DNA of 6,243 bases, taken from Clostridiaceae bacterium (GTDB lineage: Bacteria; Bacillota; Clostridia; UMGS1883; JAAYMJ01). Numbering within the stretch: position 1 is the stretch's first letter; every line of letters begins with the position of its first letter. A model generated the notes under the pieces. The model searched no databases. It saw only the letters and a program-made list of their open reading frames with translations, and had not been told where the DNA came from. The stretch is taken from assembly GCA_012521455.1 (NCBI GenBank), contig JAAYMJ010000141.1, positions 1 to 6,243 of the forward strand. Reading direction: 5' to 3'. Positions 1 to 5,417 of this stretch are shown piece by piece. The position numbers were made by a program, and so were the translations under genes.

Positions 1-1354
1 AACTCAATCAAAAATCAAGGAATTTTATTCCCGATAAAATCCTTGATTCTTTTGACGCAGCGGTTCTTTTTTTGAATGAAAATTTAAATGTATTATATTT
101 AAACGAAAAGGCAAAATATGATGGCTTTTATAATGTGGAAGTTTTTAGTCTGGACTGTTTTGGAGTGGATTTGGCGGTTTTAAAGGAAAAAATTATTTGT
201 GCGGCAATTAATAAAAAAGAGGAAATCTTTTTTGACGGGGATGTTTATGTAAAAGATTTAAAAAAGCATTACAGACTTAGTGTATCATCTTATTTGGACA
301 TATATGATAAATTCAGGGCAGTGTTTGTTTTTAAAGATAAAACCATGGGGTTAGAAATTATAGAAAAATACAAAAAGGTTTATAAGTACATTGAAGAAAT
401 GATTATAATTTCTGACAAATATGGCAGGATAATTGACGCGAATTATTCGGCGCTGGATTGTTATGGGTATGAAGATAAAGAATTGTATGATTTGAAAATA
501 ACCGATTTAATTTTTTTTGACTTTTCCTCGGTAAAATCCGATTTTGAAACTTTTGAGTCATGGGCAATCAAAAAGGACAAAAGCCAGTTTTACATTAAGG
601 GGCAGATTATTTTTATAAATGACATTTTGCTATGCGTGCACAAAAAGGCTTTGGAAGAAAAAGAAAAGCATATGATTTTGACAAATTTAAACCATGAGTT
701 AAGAACACCTCTAAACGGGCTGATGGGGCTTTTGGATATAACTTTAATGGAAGATTTAAAAGAGGAGCAAAGGTATAATTTAAATTGCGCGAAAAAATGC
801 GCAAAAACCCTTTTGGACACTGTAAATTCTCTGTTGGATTATGCAAAAATAAAGGTGAATTTATTAAAAGTCCAAAATGAAAAATTTGATTTTAAGGAAT
901 TTGTTTTTGATGCCATAAAGCCCTATGAATTTTGGGCCCACGAAAAAAATCTGGTTTTTGTTTTTACTTATGATGAAAATATTCCAAAATTTTTAGTCGG
1001 GGATAAAAAGAAAATCATGAGATAATCTGTCAGCTTTTGGATAATGCCATAAAGTTTACGGATGAAGGGTTTATTGATTTTTCTGTTTTTTTGGAAGATG
1101 TAAACCGCGATGAAGCAGAGATTTTTTTTATGGTGAAAGACAGCGGGATTGGAATGGGGAGTAATATCCTAGATAGGATTTTTGACGGGTTTTACCAAGG
1201 GGATATGTCCTTCACTAAAAAATACAGCGGCCTTGGCCTGGGGCTTTATATCGCAAAGAATTTCGCAAAAAAATTAAACGGCAGGATTTGGGTAAACAGC
1301 ATTGAAAATGAGGGAAGCGCTTTCTTTTTTAAACTAAAGCTCAAAATTGGTTAG
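1..1354 (+). pseudogene. Sensor histidine kinase with PAS domains, 5'-truncated by the window and frameshifted
   Basis: Sensor kinases of this type autophosphorylate a histidine and pass the phosphate to a response regulator. The frame is already open at base 3, so the TTG at 72 is not the true start; the upstream codons read like the start of a PAS domain (ILDSFDAAVLFLNENLNVLY). Numbering from 72, a second PAS domain covers roughly residues 100-170 (IIISDKYGRIIDANYSALDCYGY). The H-box NLNHELRTPLNG has the phospho-acceptor His208 (codon 693-695). The frame then stops at TAA 1023-1025. The ATPase half continues in the frame one base back: N-box LLDNAIKFT, G1 DSGIGM, F-box IFDGFYQGD, G2 GLGLGLYIAKNF and a final NEGSAFFFKL strand, ending at TAG 1352-1354. 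Restoring one base near 1017-1022 gives GDKKKIMEIICQLLDNAIKFT in two in-phase parts, the usual N-box spacing. No transmembrane segment is visible here. The protein is probably inactive unless the lesion is a sequence error. No response regulator lies in the window. Confidence 0.88.
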
Positions 1355-1357
1355 TTT

Positions 1358-1394
1358 TATTTGCACTGTTTTAGCATGGTGCAAATATTTTTTT
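1358..1394 (+). terminator. Rho-independent terminator after the kinase
   Basis: The arms ATTTGCAC (1359-1366) and GTGCAAAT (1379-1386) pair perfectly, with one further T-A pair outside and possible G-T pairs inside. Seven T residues follow at 1388-1394. The hairpin starts four bases after the kinase stop codon, so it closes that transcription unit. Confidence 0.8.
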
Positions 1395-1445
1395 AATGTT
1401 TTTTATTTTTCCTAGTATTCCTATATATAATATCCAAAAAAGGTA

Positions 1446-1472
1446 TTGACAAATGGAAATTTTAAGTATAAT
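1446..1472 (+). promoter_or_regulatory. Sigma-A-type promoter of the sulfhydrylase gene
   Basis: A consensus -35 TTGACA (1446-1451) and a consensus -10 TATAAT (1467-1472) are separated by 15 bp, which is shorter than the optimal 17. An overlapping TATAAA (1472-1477) would give a 20-bp spacer. Transcription is predicted to start near 1479, at the edge of the palindrome that follows. The poor spacing next to perfect hexamers would fit a regulated promoter, but that is inference. Confidence 0.6.
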
Positions 1473-1480
1473 ATAAACGT

Positions 1481-1514
1481 ATTAAACATATATGTTTAAA
1501 CATATATGTTTAAT
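1481..1514 (+). promoter_or_regulatory. 34-bp perfect palindrome, putative operator made of two overlapping 18-bp palindromes
   Basis: The 18-bp palindrome TTAAACATATATGTTTAA occurs at 1482-1499 and again at 1496-1513, sharing the central TTAA, so the period is 14 bp. The whole of 1481-1514 equals its own reverse complement. It lies just downstream of the -10 box and 14 bases before the ribosome binding site of the sulfhydrylase gene. Tandem palindromes here are typical of a repressor that binds as stacked dimers. The RNA could also fold into a 14- to 17-bp AU hairpin. I do not recognise the cognate regulator; the sequence is not the MetJ met-box. Confidence 0.6.
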
Positions 1515-1540
1515 TAAATTGACAAAACGGGGAGGTTATT

Positions 1541-2833
1541 GTGGTGAGCGTTGAAAAGAATGAAAGAAAATTTAAATTTGAAACACTGCAGGTGCACGCG
1601 GGGCAGGAAGAGCCCGACAGCGCCACAGGCGCAAGGGCTGTTCCGATTTATCAGACAACTTCCTATGTGTTTGAAAATTGTCTTGACGCACAAGAAAGGT
1701 TTGATTTGTCAAAAGCAGGGAATATTTACACAAGGATTATGAATCCTACGACGGATATTTTTGAAAAGAGGATGGCGGCTTTGGAAGGCGGCGTTGGCGC
1801 GCTGGCGCTTGCGTCAGGGTCCGCGGCCACTACATATGCCATTCAGAATATCGCCCACGCAGGAGACCATATAGTATCAGCCTCCACCATTTACGGGGGA
1901 ACGTATAACTTATTCAATCACACACTCCGTGATTTTGGGATTACCACAACTTTTGTGGACCCTGAAGATGTGGGGAATTTCGAAAAGGCGATAAAGGAAA
2001 ATACCAAGGCTATTTTTATTGAAAGTTTGGGAAACCCAAATTCAAACATTATAGATATTGAAAAAGTGGCGGATATTGCCCATAAACACGGGATACCCCT
2101 TTTGGTTGACAATACTTTCGCCACACCCTATCTTTTGAGGCCCTTTGAATATGGCGCGGACATTGTGATACATTCAGCCACCAAATTTATCGGGGGCCAC
2201 GGAACTTCCATCGGCGGGGTTATTGTGGACAGCGGCAATTTTGACTGGGAAAAATCAGGGAAGTTCCCGTGCTTGACTGAGCCCGACCCAAGCTATCACG
2301 GGGCGGTATTTACTAAAATCGCGGGAAATGCTGCCTATATCATAAAAGCAAGGGTTACCCTTTTGAGGGATATGGGGGCGTGCCTTTCACCCTTTAATGC
2401 CTTTATTTTCTTGCAGGGGTTAGAGACCCTTTCTTTGAGAATGGAAAGGCATATTGAAAACACGCTAAAAGTTGTGGATTATTTGAAAAATCACCCGAAA
2501 GTTGAGAAAGTAAACCATCCTTCAATTGATTATAAAGAATTGTATGACAAGTATTTCCCCAAAGGCGCGGGCTCCATATTTACCTTTGAAATCAAAGGCG
2601 ACGGCAAAACCGCCCAAAAATTCATTGACAATTTAAAGATTTTCTCCCTTTTGGCTAATGTGGCGGATGTGAAATCCCTGGTAATCCATCCCGCAAGCAC
2701 AACCCACTCACAGCTAAATGATGAGGAACTAGCGTCCTGTGGGATTAAGAAAAACACCATCAGGCTTTCTATCGGAACGGAACATATTGATGATATTTTG
2801 TATGATTTGGAAGAAGCCTTTAGCAAAATATAA
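1541..2833 (+). CDS. metY: O-acetylhomoserine sulfhydrylase (O-acetylhomoserine aminocarboxypropyltransferase)
   Basis: This cytoplasmic PLP enzyme converts O-acetyl-L-homoserine and sulfide to L-homocysteine and acetate, the direct sulfhydrylation route to methionine. It belongs to the Cys/Met-metabolism family, and 430 residues is the usual size of the OAH-sulfhydrylase branch; cystathionine synthases and lyases are nearer 380. Visible features are the N-terminal [30 protein letters not shown] (residues 64-73), the cofactor-binding SGSAAT stretch, DNTFATPY with Asp190 for the pyridine nitrogen, [10 protein letters not shown] with the PLP lysine Lys215, and [11 protein letters not shown] with Arg408 for the substrate carboxylate. 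GGGGAGG (1529-1535) precedes two adjacent GTG codons, 1541 and 1544. The second has the better 8-base spacing, so the start may be one codon later. The gene stands alone between its own promoter and terminator. The short leader has no room for a T-box or SAM riboswitch, so control probably acts through the palindrome at 1481-1514. Confidence 0.95.
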   Translation: MVSVEKNERKFKFETLQVHAGQEEPDSATGARAVPIYQTTSYVFENCLDAQERFDLSKAGNIYTRIMNPTTDIFEKRMAALEGGVGALALASGSAATTYAIQNIAHAGDHIVSASTIYGGTYNLFNHTLRDFGITTTFVDPEDVGNFEKAIKENTKAIFIESLGNPNSNIIDIEKVADIAHKHGIPLLVDNTFATPYLLRPFEYGADIVIHSATKFIGGHGTSIGGVIVDSGNFDWEKSGKFPCLTEPDPSYHGAVFTKIAGNAAYIIKARVTLLRDMGACLSPFNAFIFLQGLETLSLRMERHIENTLKVVDYLKNHPKVEKVNHPSIDYKELYDKYFPKGAGSIFTFEIKGDGKTAQKFIDNLKIFSLLANVADVKSLVIHPASTTHSQLNDEELASCGIKKNTIRLSIGTEHIDDILYDLEEAFSKI

Positions 2834-2840
2834 TCCCCAT

Positions 2841-2864
2841 GCGTGCCGCAAGGCACGCTTTTTT
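2841..2864 (+). terminator. Strong intrinsic terminator after metY
   Basis: GCGTGCC (2841-2847) and GGCACGC (2852-2858) form a perfect 7-bp GC-rich stem. The loop is GCAA, a stable GNRA-type tetraloop. Six T residues follow (2859-2864). It begins seven bases after the stop codon. Confidence 0.95.
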
Positions 2865-2893
2865 GTTGGAAAGACAATAAAACTGTGTTTAGC

Positions 2894-2959
2894 GTAAAAA
2901 AGCCCGGTTATACGGGTCCGGGGTATGCCCGCGGGATTTTTCCCGCAGGGTAAAAAAGC
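2894..2959. repeat. GC-rich hairpin segment flanked by 10-bp direct repeats
   Basis: GTAAAAAAGC occurs at 2894-2903 and at 2950-2959. The 46 bases between are much richer in G+C than their surroundings. They contain two stem-loops: CCCG (2903-2906) with CGGG (2913-2916), and a stronger one, GCGGGA (2931-2936) with TCCCGC (2941-2946) around a TTTT loop. On the minus strand the first stem is followed by TTTTTT and could act as a weak terminator. The rest of the gene-free stretch 2865-3220 shows only a 12-bp palindrome CCAAAGCTTTGG (3001-3012) and no convincing ORF. Confidence 0.45.
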
Positions 2960-3221
2960 GGTTTGGGAAGTGTTTTCATGCGTGATAAAACAATAATAAA
3001 CCAAAGCTTTGGGGTCAGCGTTTTGGTTTTGTAAAGGATGGATTTTGTGTTAATGTCTTTGCCTTTCTTGTCCTTGAGTTTTTTGTATTGCGGGATTTTC
3101 TTTAGGGAAAGTCATGTTTTATTTTGGGATTGCTTGGAGGCTTTTTAGGTTCTTTGGAATAATAGGATTAAAAAAAGTGGGGAAACTAACAAGGGAATTT
3201 TTAATTTGCGATAAAATTTTG

Positions 3222-3250
3222 TTGACAAGTTTACGTTTCTCTATTATAAT
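3222..3250 (+). promoter_or_regulatory. Consensus promoter of the tRNA-Ser gene
   Basis: A perfect TTGACA (3222-3227), an optimal 17-bp spacer and a perfect TATAAT (3245-3250) lie 18 bases before the mature tRNA. Transcription would start near 3257, leaving a short 5' leader for RNase P to remove. This is the strongest promoter in the window, as expected for a stable RNA gene. Confidence 0.9.
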
Positions 3251-3268
3251 TATTAGCGTGCCACGCGA

Positions 3269-3361
3269 GGAGAAGTCGCCTAGCTGGTCGAGGGCGCACG
3301 ACTGGAAATCGTGTAGACGGCCAAAACCGTCTCGAGGGTTCGAATCCCTCCTTCTCCGCCA
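3269..3361 (+). tRNA. tRNA-Ser (anticodon GGA)
   Basis: The acceptor arms GGAGAAG (3269-3275) and CTTCTCC (3351-3357) pair fully, followed by discriminator G3358 and an encoded CCA (3359-3361). The anticodon stem is CACGA (3297-3301) with TCGTG (3309-3313). The loop is CTGGAAA, giving anticodon GGA at 3304-3306, which reads the serine codon UCC (and UCU by wobble). The long variable arm GACGG/CCGTC and the T-arm GAGGGTTCGAATCCCTC are typical of class II serine tRNAs. It is a single-gene unit with its own promoter and terminator. Confidence 0.97.
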
Positions 3362-3370
3362 TATAGTGAT

Positions 3371-3401
3371 AAAAAAGACGGGTTTTTACCCGTCTTTTTT
3401 T
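3371..3401 (+). terminator. Bidirectional terminator after tRNA-Ser
   Basis: GACGGGT (3377-3383) pairs with ACCCGTC (3388-3394) around a four-T loop. Seven T residues follow (3395-3401) and six A residues precede (3371-3376), so the element can work on both strands. It starts ten bases after the tRNA CCA end. Confidence 0.95.
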
Positions 3402-3444
3402 GTTATGCAGGCCATTATATAAAAGCTGTAAGGCGTGCCATCTA

Positions 3445-3473
3445 TTGACATTGTTTTATGCATAATATAAAAT
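3445..3473 (+). promoter_or_regulatory. Probable promoter of the RING-like protein gene
   Basis: TTGACA (3445-3450) lies 17 bp before TAAAAT (3468-3473), which matches five of six positions of a -10 box. Predicted transcription starts near 3480, leaving a leader of about 80 bases before the ATG at 3559. The leader is AT-rich and shows no clear structure. The octamer AAGGCGTG occurs just upstream of the promoter (3430-3437) and again at the predicted start (3481-3488). Confidence 0.6.
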
Positions 3474-3558
3474 AAATAAAAAGGCGTGTGGTAATAAGCC
3501 CGCTTTTGGCATAATATATAACAAATATAAAATTTTTGGGGCTTTTGGGAGGTTAATT

Positions 3559-3771
3559 ATGGAAGAAAGAAAGATTTGCGCATATTGCAAAGGCGTGATA
3601 GATGAATTTGATAAGACGATAATTTGCCCTGAATGCGCTCAGGTTTACCATGAATCCTGCTGGGAGGAAAACAGCGGGTGTTTTTCCTGCGTAAACTATG
3701 AAAACAATGAAAAAAAGGCAATGAATGATGACGCAGAAGGGCAAAAGCGCGGCATGGAAGACGGGATTTAA
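3559..3771 (+). CDS. Small RING-like (C4HC3-pattern) zinc-binding protein
   Basis: This 70-residue protein has eight regularly spaced metal ligands in residues 7-44: Cys7-x2-Cys10, Cys23-x2-Cys26, His31-x2-Cys34 and Cys41-x2-Cys44. That is the cross-brace order of RING-CH/PHD-type fingers, and the text CPECAQVYHESCW resembles the prokaryotic RING-finger families of Firmicutes. It probably binds two zinc ions. The C-terminal 25 residues are charged and low in hydrophobics (ENNEKKAMNDDAEGQKRGMEDG), probably disordered. In related bacterial proteins, as I recall them, the finger often sits in front of membrane or other domains; here it stands alone, with no signal peptide or membrane segment. 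GGGAGG (3547-3552), six bases before the ATG, supports the start. Its partner and function are unknown; bacterial fingers of this kind need not be ubiquitin ligases. The gene has its own promoter and no obvious operon partner. Confidence 0.85.
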   Translation: MEERKICAYCKGVIDEFDKTIICPECAQVYHESCWEENSGCFSCVNYENNEKKAMNDDAEGQKRGMEDGI

Positions 3772-3842
3772 TTGGCTGCGTTATAATACTGTTGGAAAAA
3801 TGTTTTTTGCAATCTTTTTGATTATGCAGTTTTAAAACTATT

Positions 3843-3872
3843 TTGCAAGCCTTTATATTTTTAAGCTATAAT
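3843..3872 (+). promoter_or_regulatory. Possible promoter without a clear downstream gene
   Basis: TTGCAA (3843-3848), an 18-bp spacer and TATAAT (3867-3872) would start transcription near 3879. The RNA would carry a seven-codon mini-ORF (3922-3945, MADVTFK, preceded by GGGAG at 3910-3914) and then the hairpin at 3951-3971. No gene of normal size follows before the terminator at 4133-4160, so a short non-coding or leader RNA is possible. In AT-rich DNA such hexamers also arise by chance. Confidence 0.3.
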
Positions 3873-3950
3873 TTTTGCATTTCAAAATATGGCGGCATTA
3901 GGCTGACGTGGGAGTTTAAAGATGGCGGATGTAACTTTTAAATAAATAAT

Positions 3951-3971
3951 AAGGCGGCATTATGCCGCCTT
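3951..3971 (+). terminator. GC-rich hairpin, possible weak terminator
   Basis: AAGGCGGCA (3951-3959) pairs perfectly with TGCCGCCTT (3963-3971) around a TTA loop. Only a short AT-rich tail (AAATTG) follows instead of a T-run, so termination on the + strand may be poor. The minus strand continues into TTATTATTTATTT and may terminate better. The core GGCGGCATTA is repeated at 3891-3900. Confidence 0.45.
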
Positions 3972-4011
3972 AAATTGTAGAGAAACCTCATTTTTGATTG
4001 CTTTGGGTTGT

Positions 4012-4113
4012 AAGGGGCAAAGCCCCTTCGTTAAATTCTTTCCGGGGGAATGTGCCTTGTAAACCACACCTTGCAGGGTTTTGCGGCAGCGCCGCGCGTG
4101 CCCTTGTTTGGGC
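4012..4113. repeat. Cluster of GC-rich stem-loops in a gene-free stretch, possible intergenic repeat element
   Basis: Between the hairpin at 3951-3971 and the terminator at 4133-4160 there is no ORF of note but several compact inverted repeats: AAGGGGC/GCCCCTT (4012-4018, 4022-4028), GCGGC/GCCGC (4083-4087, 4091-4095) and GCCC/GGGC (4100-4103, 4110-4113). The block is clearly more GC-rich than the flanking DNA. Its look (GGGGCTTTGCCCC and CCTTGCAGGG-type blocks) resembles dispersed palindromic intergenic repeats that I recall from clostridial genomes. I cannot confirm other copies from this window. A structured RNA is the other possibility. Confidence 0.35.
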
Positions 4114-4132
4114 GTGTATACAAAGCCAGCAC

Positions 4133-4160
4133 AAAAAGGCGGCGTCAGGCCGCCTTTTTT
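4133..4160 (+). terminator. Strong bidirectional terminator before the sigma-factor operon
   Basis: GGCGGC (4138-4143) pairs with GCCGCC (4149-4154) around GTCAG. Five A residues precede the stem (4133-4137) and six T residues follow it (4155-4160), lengthening the perfect inverted repeat to 11 bp per arm. It insulates the sigma operon from upstream transcription, so the operon should have its own promoter just downstream. Confidence 0.9.
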
Positions 4161-4161
4161 A

Positions 4162-4190
4162 TTGATTTAGGGGGTAAAATATAATATGAT
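4162..4190 (+). promoter_or_regulatory. Possible promoter of the sigma-membrane-ABC operon
   Basis: TTGATT (4162-4167), a 17-bp spacer and TATGAT (4185-4190) lie directly after the terminator. A perfect TATAAT also occurs at 4180-4185 but has no good -35 partner. ECF sigma factors often recognise their own promoter, with an AAC-type -35, and I could not pick one out with confidence. The assignment is tentative. Confidence 0.4.
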
Positions 4191-4300
4191 ATTAAAAATT
4201 CCGAAAAAATTTTTAAATATTGCCGCACATTTTTTGAGTTTTCCCGTTATACATAGCGAAGGGGGTTTTAAAGTTTGTGGATATTGAAAAATAGTATGAC

Positions 4301-4717
4301 ATGATTTTAAGGTTTTGCTACATGAAAACCATGAATTTGCAAGTGGCCGAGGATTTGACGCAAGAGACTTTCCTGCGCTTTTTTGAAAATGACAGCTACA
4401 AGGATATGGGAAAGAAGATGGCCTATCTTTATACAATCGCAAGGAATTTGTGCATGAACCATTTCCGGAAAAAAGAGTTTTTGGACTTGGATGAAAATGT
4501 TGCCGGAAAAGATTATATAAACAGGGCGCATAACCGGATGGCTATTGAGGAAGCCCTGTATAAACTGCCTGAGGAGGAAAGGGAAATTTTATTTTTGCGA
4601 TATGTCAATGAAGTGCCAATAAACCAAATCGCAAAGAGCTTAAATATTTCAAGGTTTTCCCTTCACCGCAAAATCAAGAAGGCTTTAGACCATCTAAAGG
4701 AGGTATATGATGAATAA
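4301..4717 (+). CDS. Small ECF-like sigma-70 family RNA polymerase sigma factor, N-terminus probably damaged
   Basis: Sigma factors of this class direct RNA polymerase to a small set of promoters. From ATG 4301 the protein has 138 residues. Sigma region 2 is ILRFCYMKTMNLQVAEDLTQ and ETFLRFFEN (residues 2-30), followed by IARNLCMNHFRKK (46-58). Region 4 is LYKLPEEEREILFLRYV plus the helix-turn-helix INQIAKSLNISRFSLHRKIKKAL (86-129). Typical members have 150-190 residues, so the start of region 2 is short. Upstream codons in the same frame read V-D-I-E-K-stop-Y-D-M from GTG 4277, and AAGGGGG (4259-4265) precedes that GTG. This suggests the original start was GTG 4277 and TAG 4292-4294 is a nonsense change. 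ATG 4301 has no clear ribosome binding site. The stop codon overlaps the next gene, so the two are translationally coupled. I see no classical anti-sigma gene. Confidence 0.85.
   Translation: MILRFCYMKTMNLQVAEDLTQETFLRFFENDSYKDMGKKMAYLYTIARNLCMNHFRKKEFLDLDENVAGKDYINRAHNRMAIEEALYKLPEEEREILFLRYVNEVPINQIAKSLNISRFSLHRKIKKALDHLKEVYDE
4696..4704 (+). promoter_or_regulatory. Ribosome binding site inside the sigma gene for the membrane protein
   Basis: AAAGGAGGT is fully complementary to the 3' end of 16S rRNA. Two ATG codons follow in frame, at 4707 and 4710. The GGAGG core is only 3 bases from the first and 6 from the second, so ATG 4710 is the more likely start. The site lies within the last codons of the sigma gene. 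Confidence 0.8.
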
Positions 4718-5417
4718 AAGAAAGCTAAAAAGCATGTTAAAGGAAGCCTTCGAGGTGCCTCAAAGCCCCAATAAGGCCCGGTTTATAGATAAAATCTATT
4801 CCCCCGGTATGCCCCTTTATAAGTTTATACTTATTCAGGCTAAATACATCAGGTTTTGGGTGTATTTGTCGGGGATATTAGTGTTATTAACAGCCCTCTA
4901 CATTCTTTTTGGGTTTGATGATGTGAACCATTTGTGGATTATTTCTTCCATCATACCCTTTGGGGTATTGTGCGGGATAAATGAGGTAAACCGCTCGGAG
5001 AAATATAAAATGACGGAGATTGAGCTTGCGACCCGTTTTTCAAAAAGGATGCTGGTGCTTTCAAAAATGTTTATAATAGGCAGTGTTGATTTTATCATTT
5101 TAACCTTGCTTATTCCGGCGTTTTTCGTTTTTTCAAAAGGCGTGTTTTATGGCTACTATATACTTTGCCCCTTTTTAATATCGTCATATCTGTGCATGAT
5201 TGCGTCAAGAAAGCAAAACGGCGACGCTACTTCAATCTGCGCGGGGATTTCGTTTTTTGTGAGCGTTTTCTTTGTTTTTATTGAAAAAATTGACCTTGCG
5301 GGTTTTATAGCCTCAAACATGGTTTTAAATTTTGCGGTAGTAGTTTTGCTTTTAGGTTTAATTTTAAATGAGTGCAAATTATATCTTACAAAGGTGGAGG
5401 AATTTTCATGCAGTTAA
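4710..5417 (+). CDS. Six-segment membrane protein of the sigma/ABC operon
   Basis: The product has about 235 residues. Numbering from ATG 4707, it has an N-terminal cytoplasmic stretch of about 45 residues (KRKLKSMLKEAFEVPQSPNK), then about six hydrophobic segments near residues 50-70, 76-92, 116-142, 147-166, 176-192 and 197-221. The loop between segments 2 and 3 carries KYKMTEIELATRFSKRM, which resembles a conserved cytoplasmic loop I recall from unnamed membrane proteins beside sigma factors and ABC ATPases in Firmicutes. There is no signal peptide or enzyme motif, and no HxxxCxxC anti-sigma zinc motif. It overlaps the sigma gene by 8 bases and the ATPase gene by 10, so stoichiometric production is likely. 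Candidate roles are a transmembrane subunit of the transporter, or a membrane-bound partner that restrains the sigma factor through its N-terminal segment. Both are inference. Confidence 0.8.
   Translation: MNKRKLKSMLKEAFEVPQSPNKARFIDKIYSPGMPLYKFILIQAKYIRFWVYLSGILVLLTALYILFGFDDVNHLWIISSIIPFGVLCGINEVNRSEKYKMTEIELATRFSKRMLVLSKMFIIGSVDFIILTLLIPAFFVFSKGVFYGYYILCPFLISSYLCMIASRKQNGDATSICAGISFFVSVFFVFIEKIDLAGFIASNMVLNFAVVVLLLGLILNECKLYLTKVEEFSCS

Noticed and set aside
1003..1025. Programmed -1 ribosomal frameshift joining the two kinase halves
   Set aside because: The direction (-1) is right, and the zero frame reads T AAA AAG, but the heptamer lacks the matching first base for tandem slippage. Slippage there would also replace the family-like KIM by ENH. 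I see no clear downstream stimulator. A one-base deletion fits better.
1473..1540. Riboswitch (SAM or T-box) in the metY leader
   Set aside because: The leader is only about 60 bases, is filled by the palindrome, and contains none of the conserved T-box or S-box sequences or a terminator hairpin with a T-run.
2530..3004. Two overlapping minus-strand ORFs across the metY 3' end
   Set aside because: They are antisense to a well-supported gene and its terminator, with no ribosome binding site or recognisable domain.
3114..3422. 102-residue ORF on the + strand
   Set aside because: It runs through the tRNA-Ser gene and both of its control signals. The translated text is low-quality and there is no ribosome binding site.
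4186..4287. Small ORF of 33 codons before the sigma factor (MILKIPKKFLN...)
   Set aside because: It has a distant AGGGGGT site, but its ATG overlaps the predicted -10 box and it would lie partly upstream of the transcript start. The composition is ordinary for AT-rich DNA and I recognise no family.
4292..4294. Recoding of TAG as an amino acid in this organism
   Set aside because: The kinase reading frame ends naturally at TAG 1352-1354, directly before a terminator, so TAG acts as a normal stop here. No suppressor or pyrrolysine gene is in the window.
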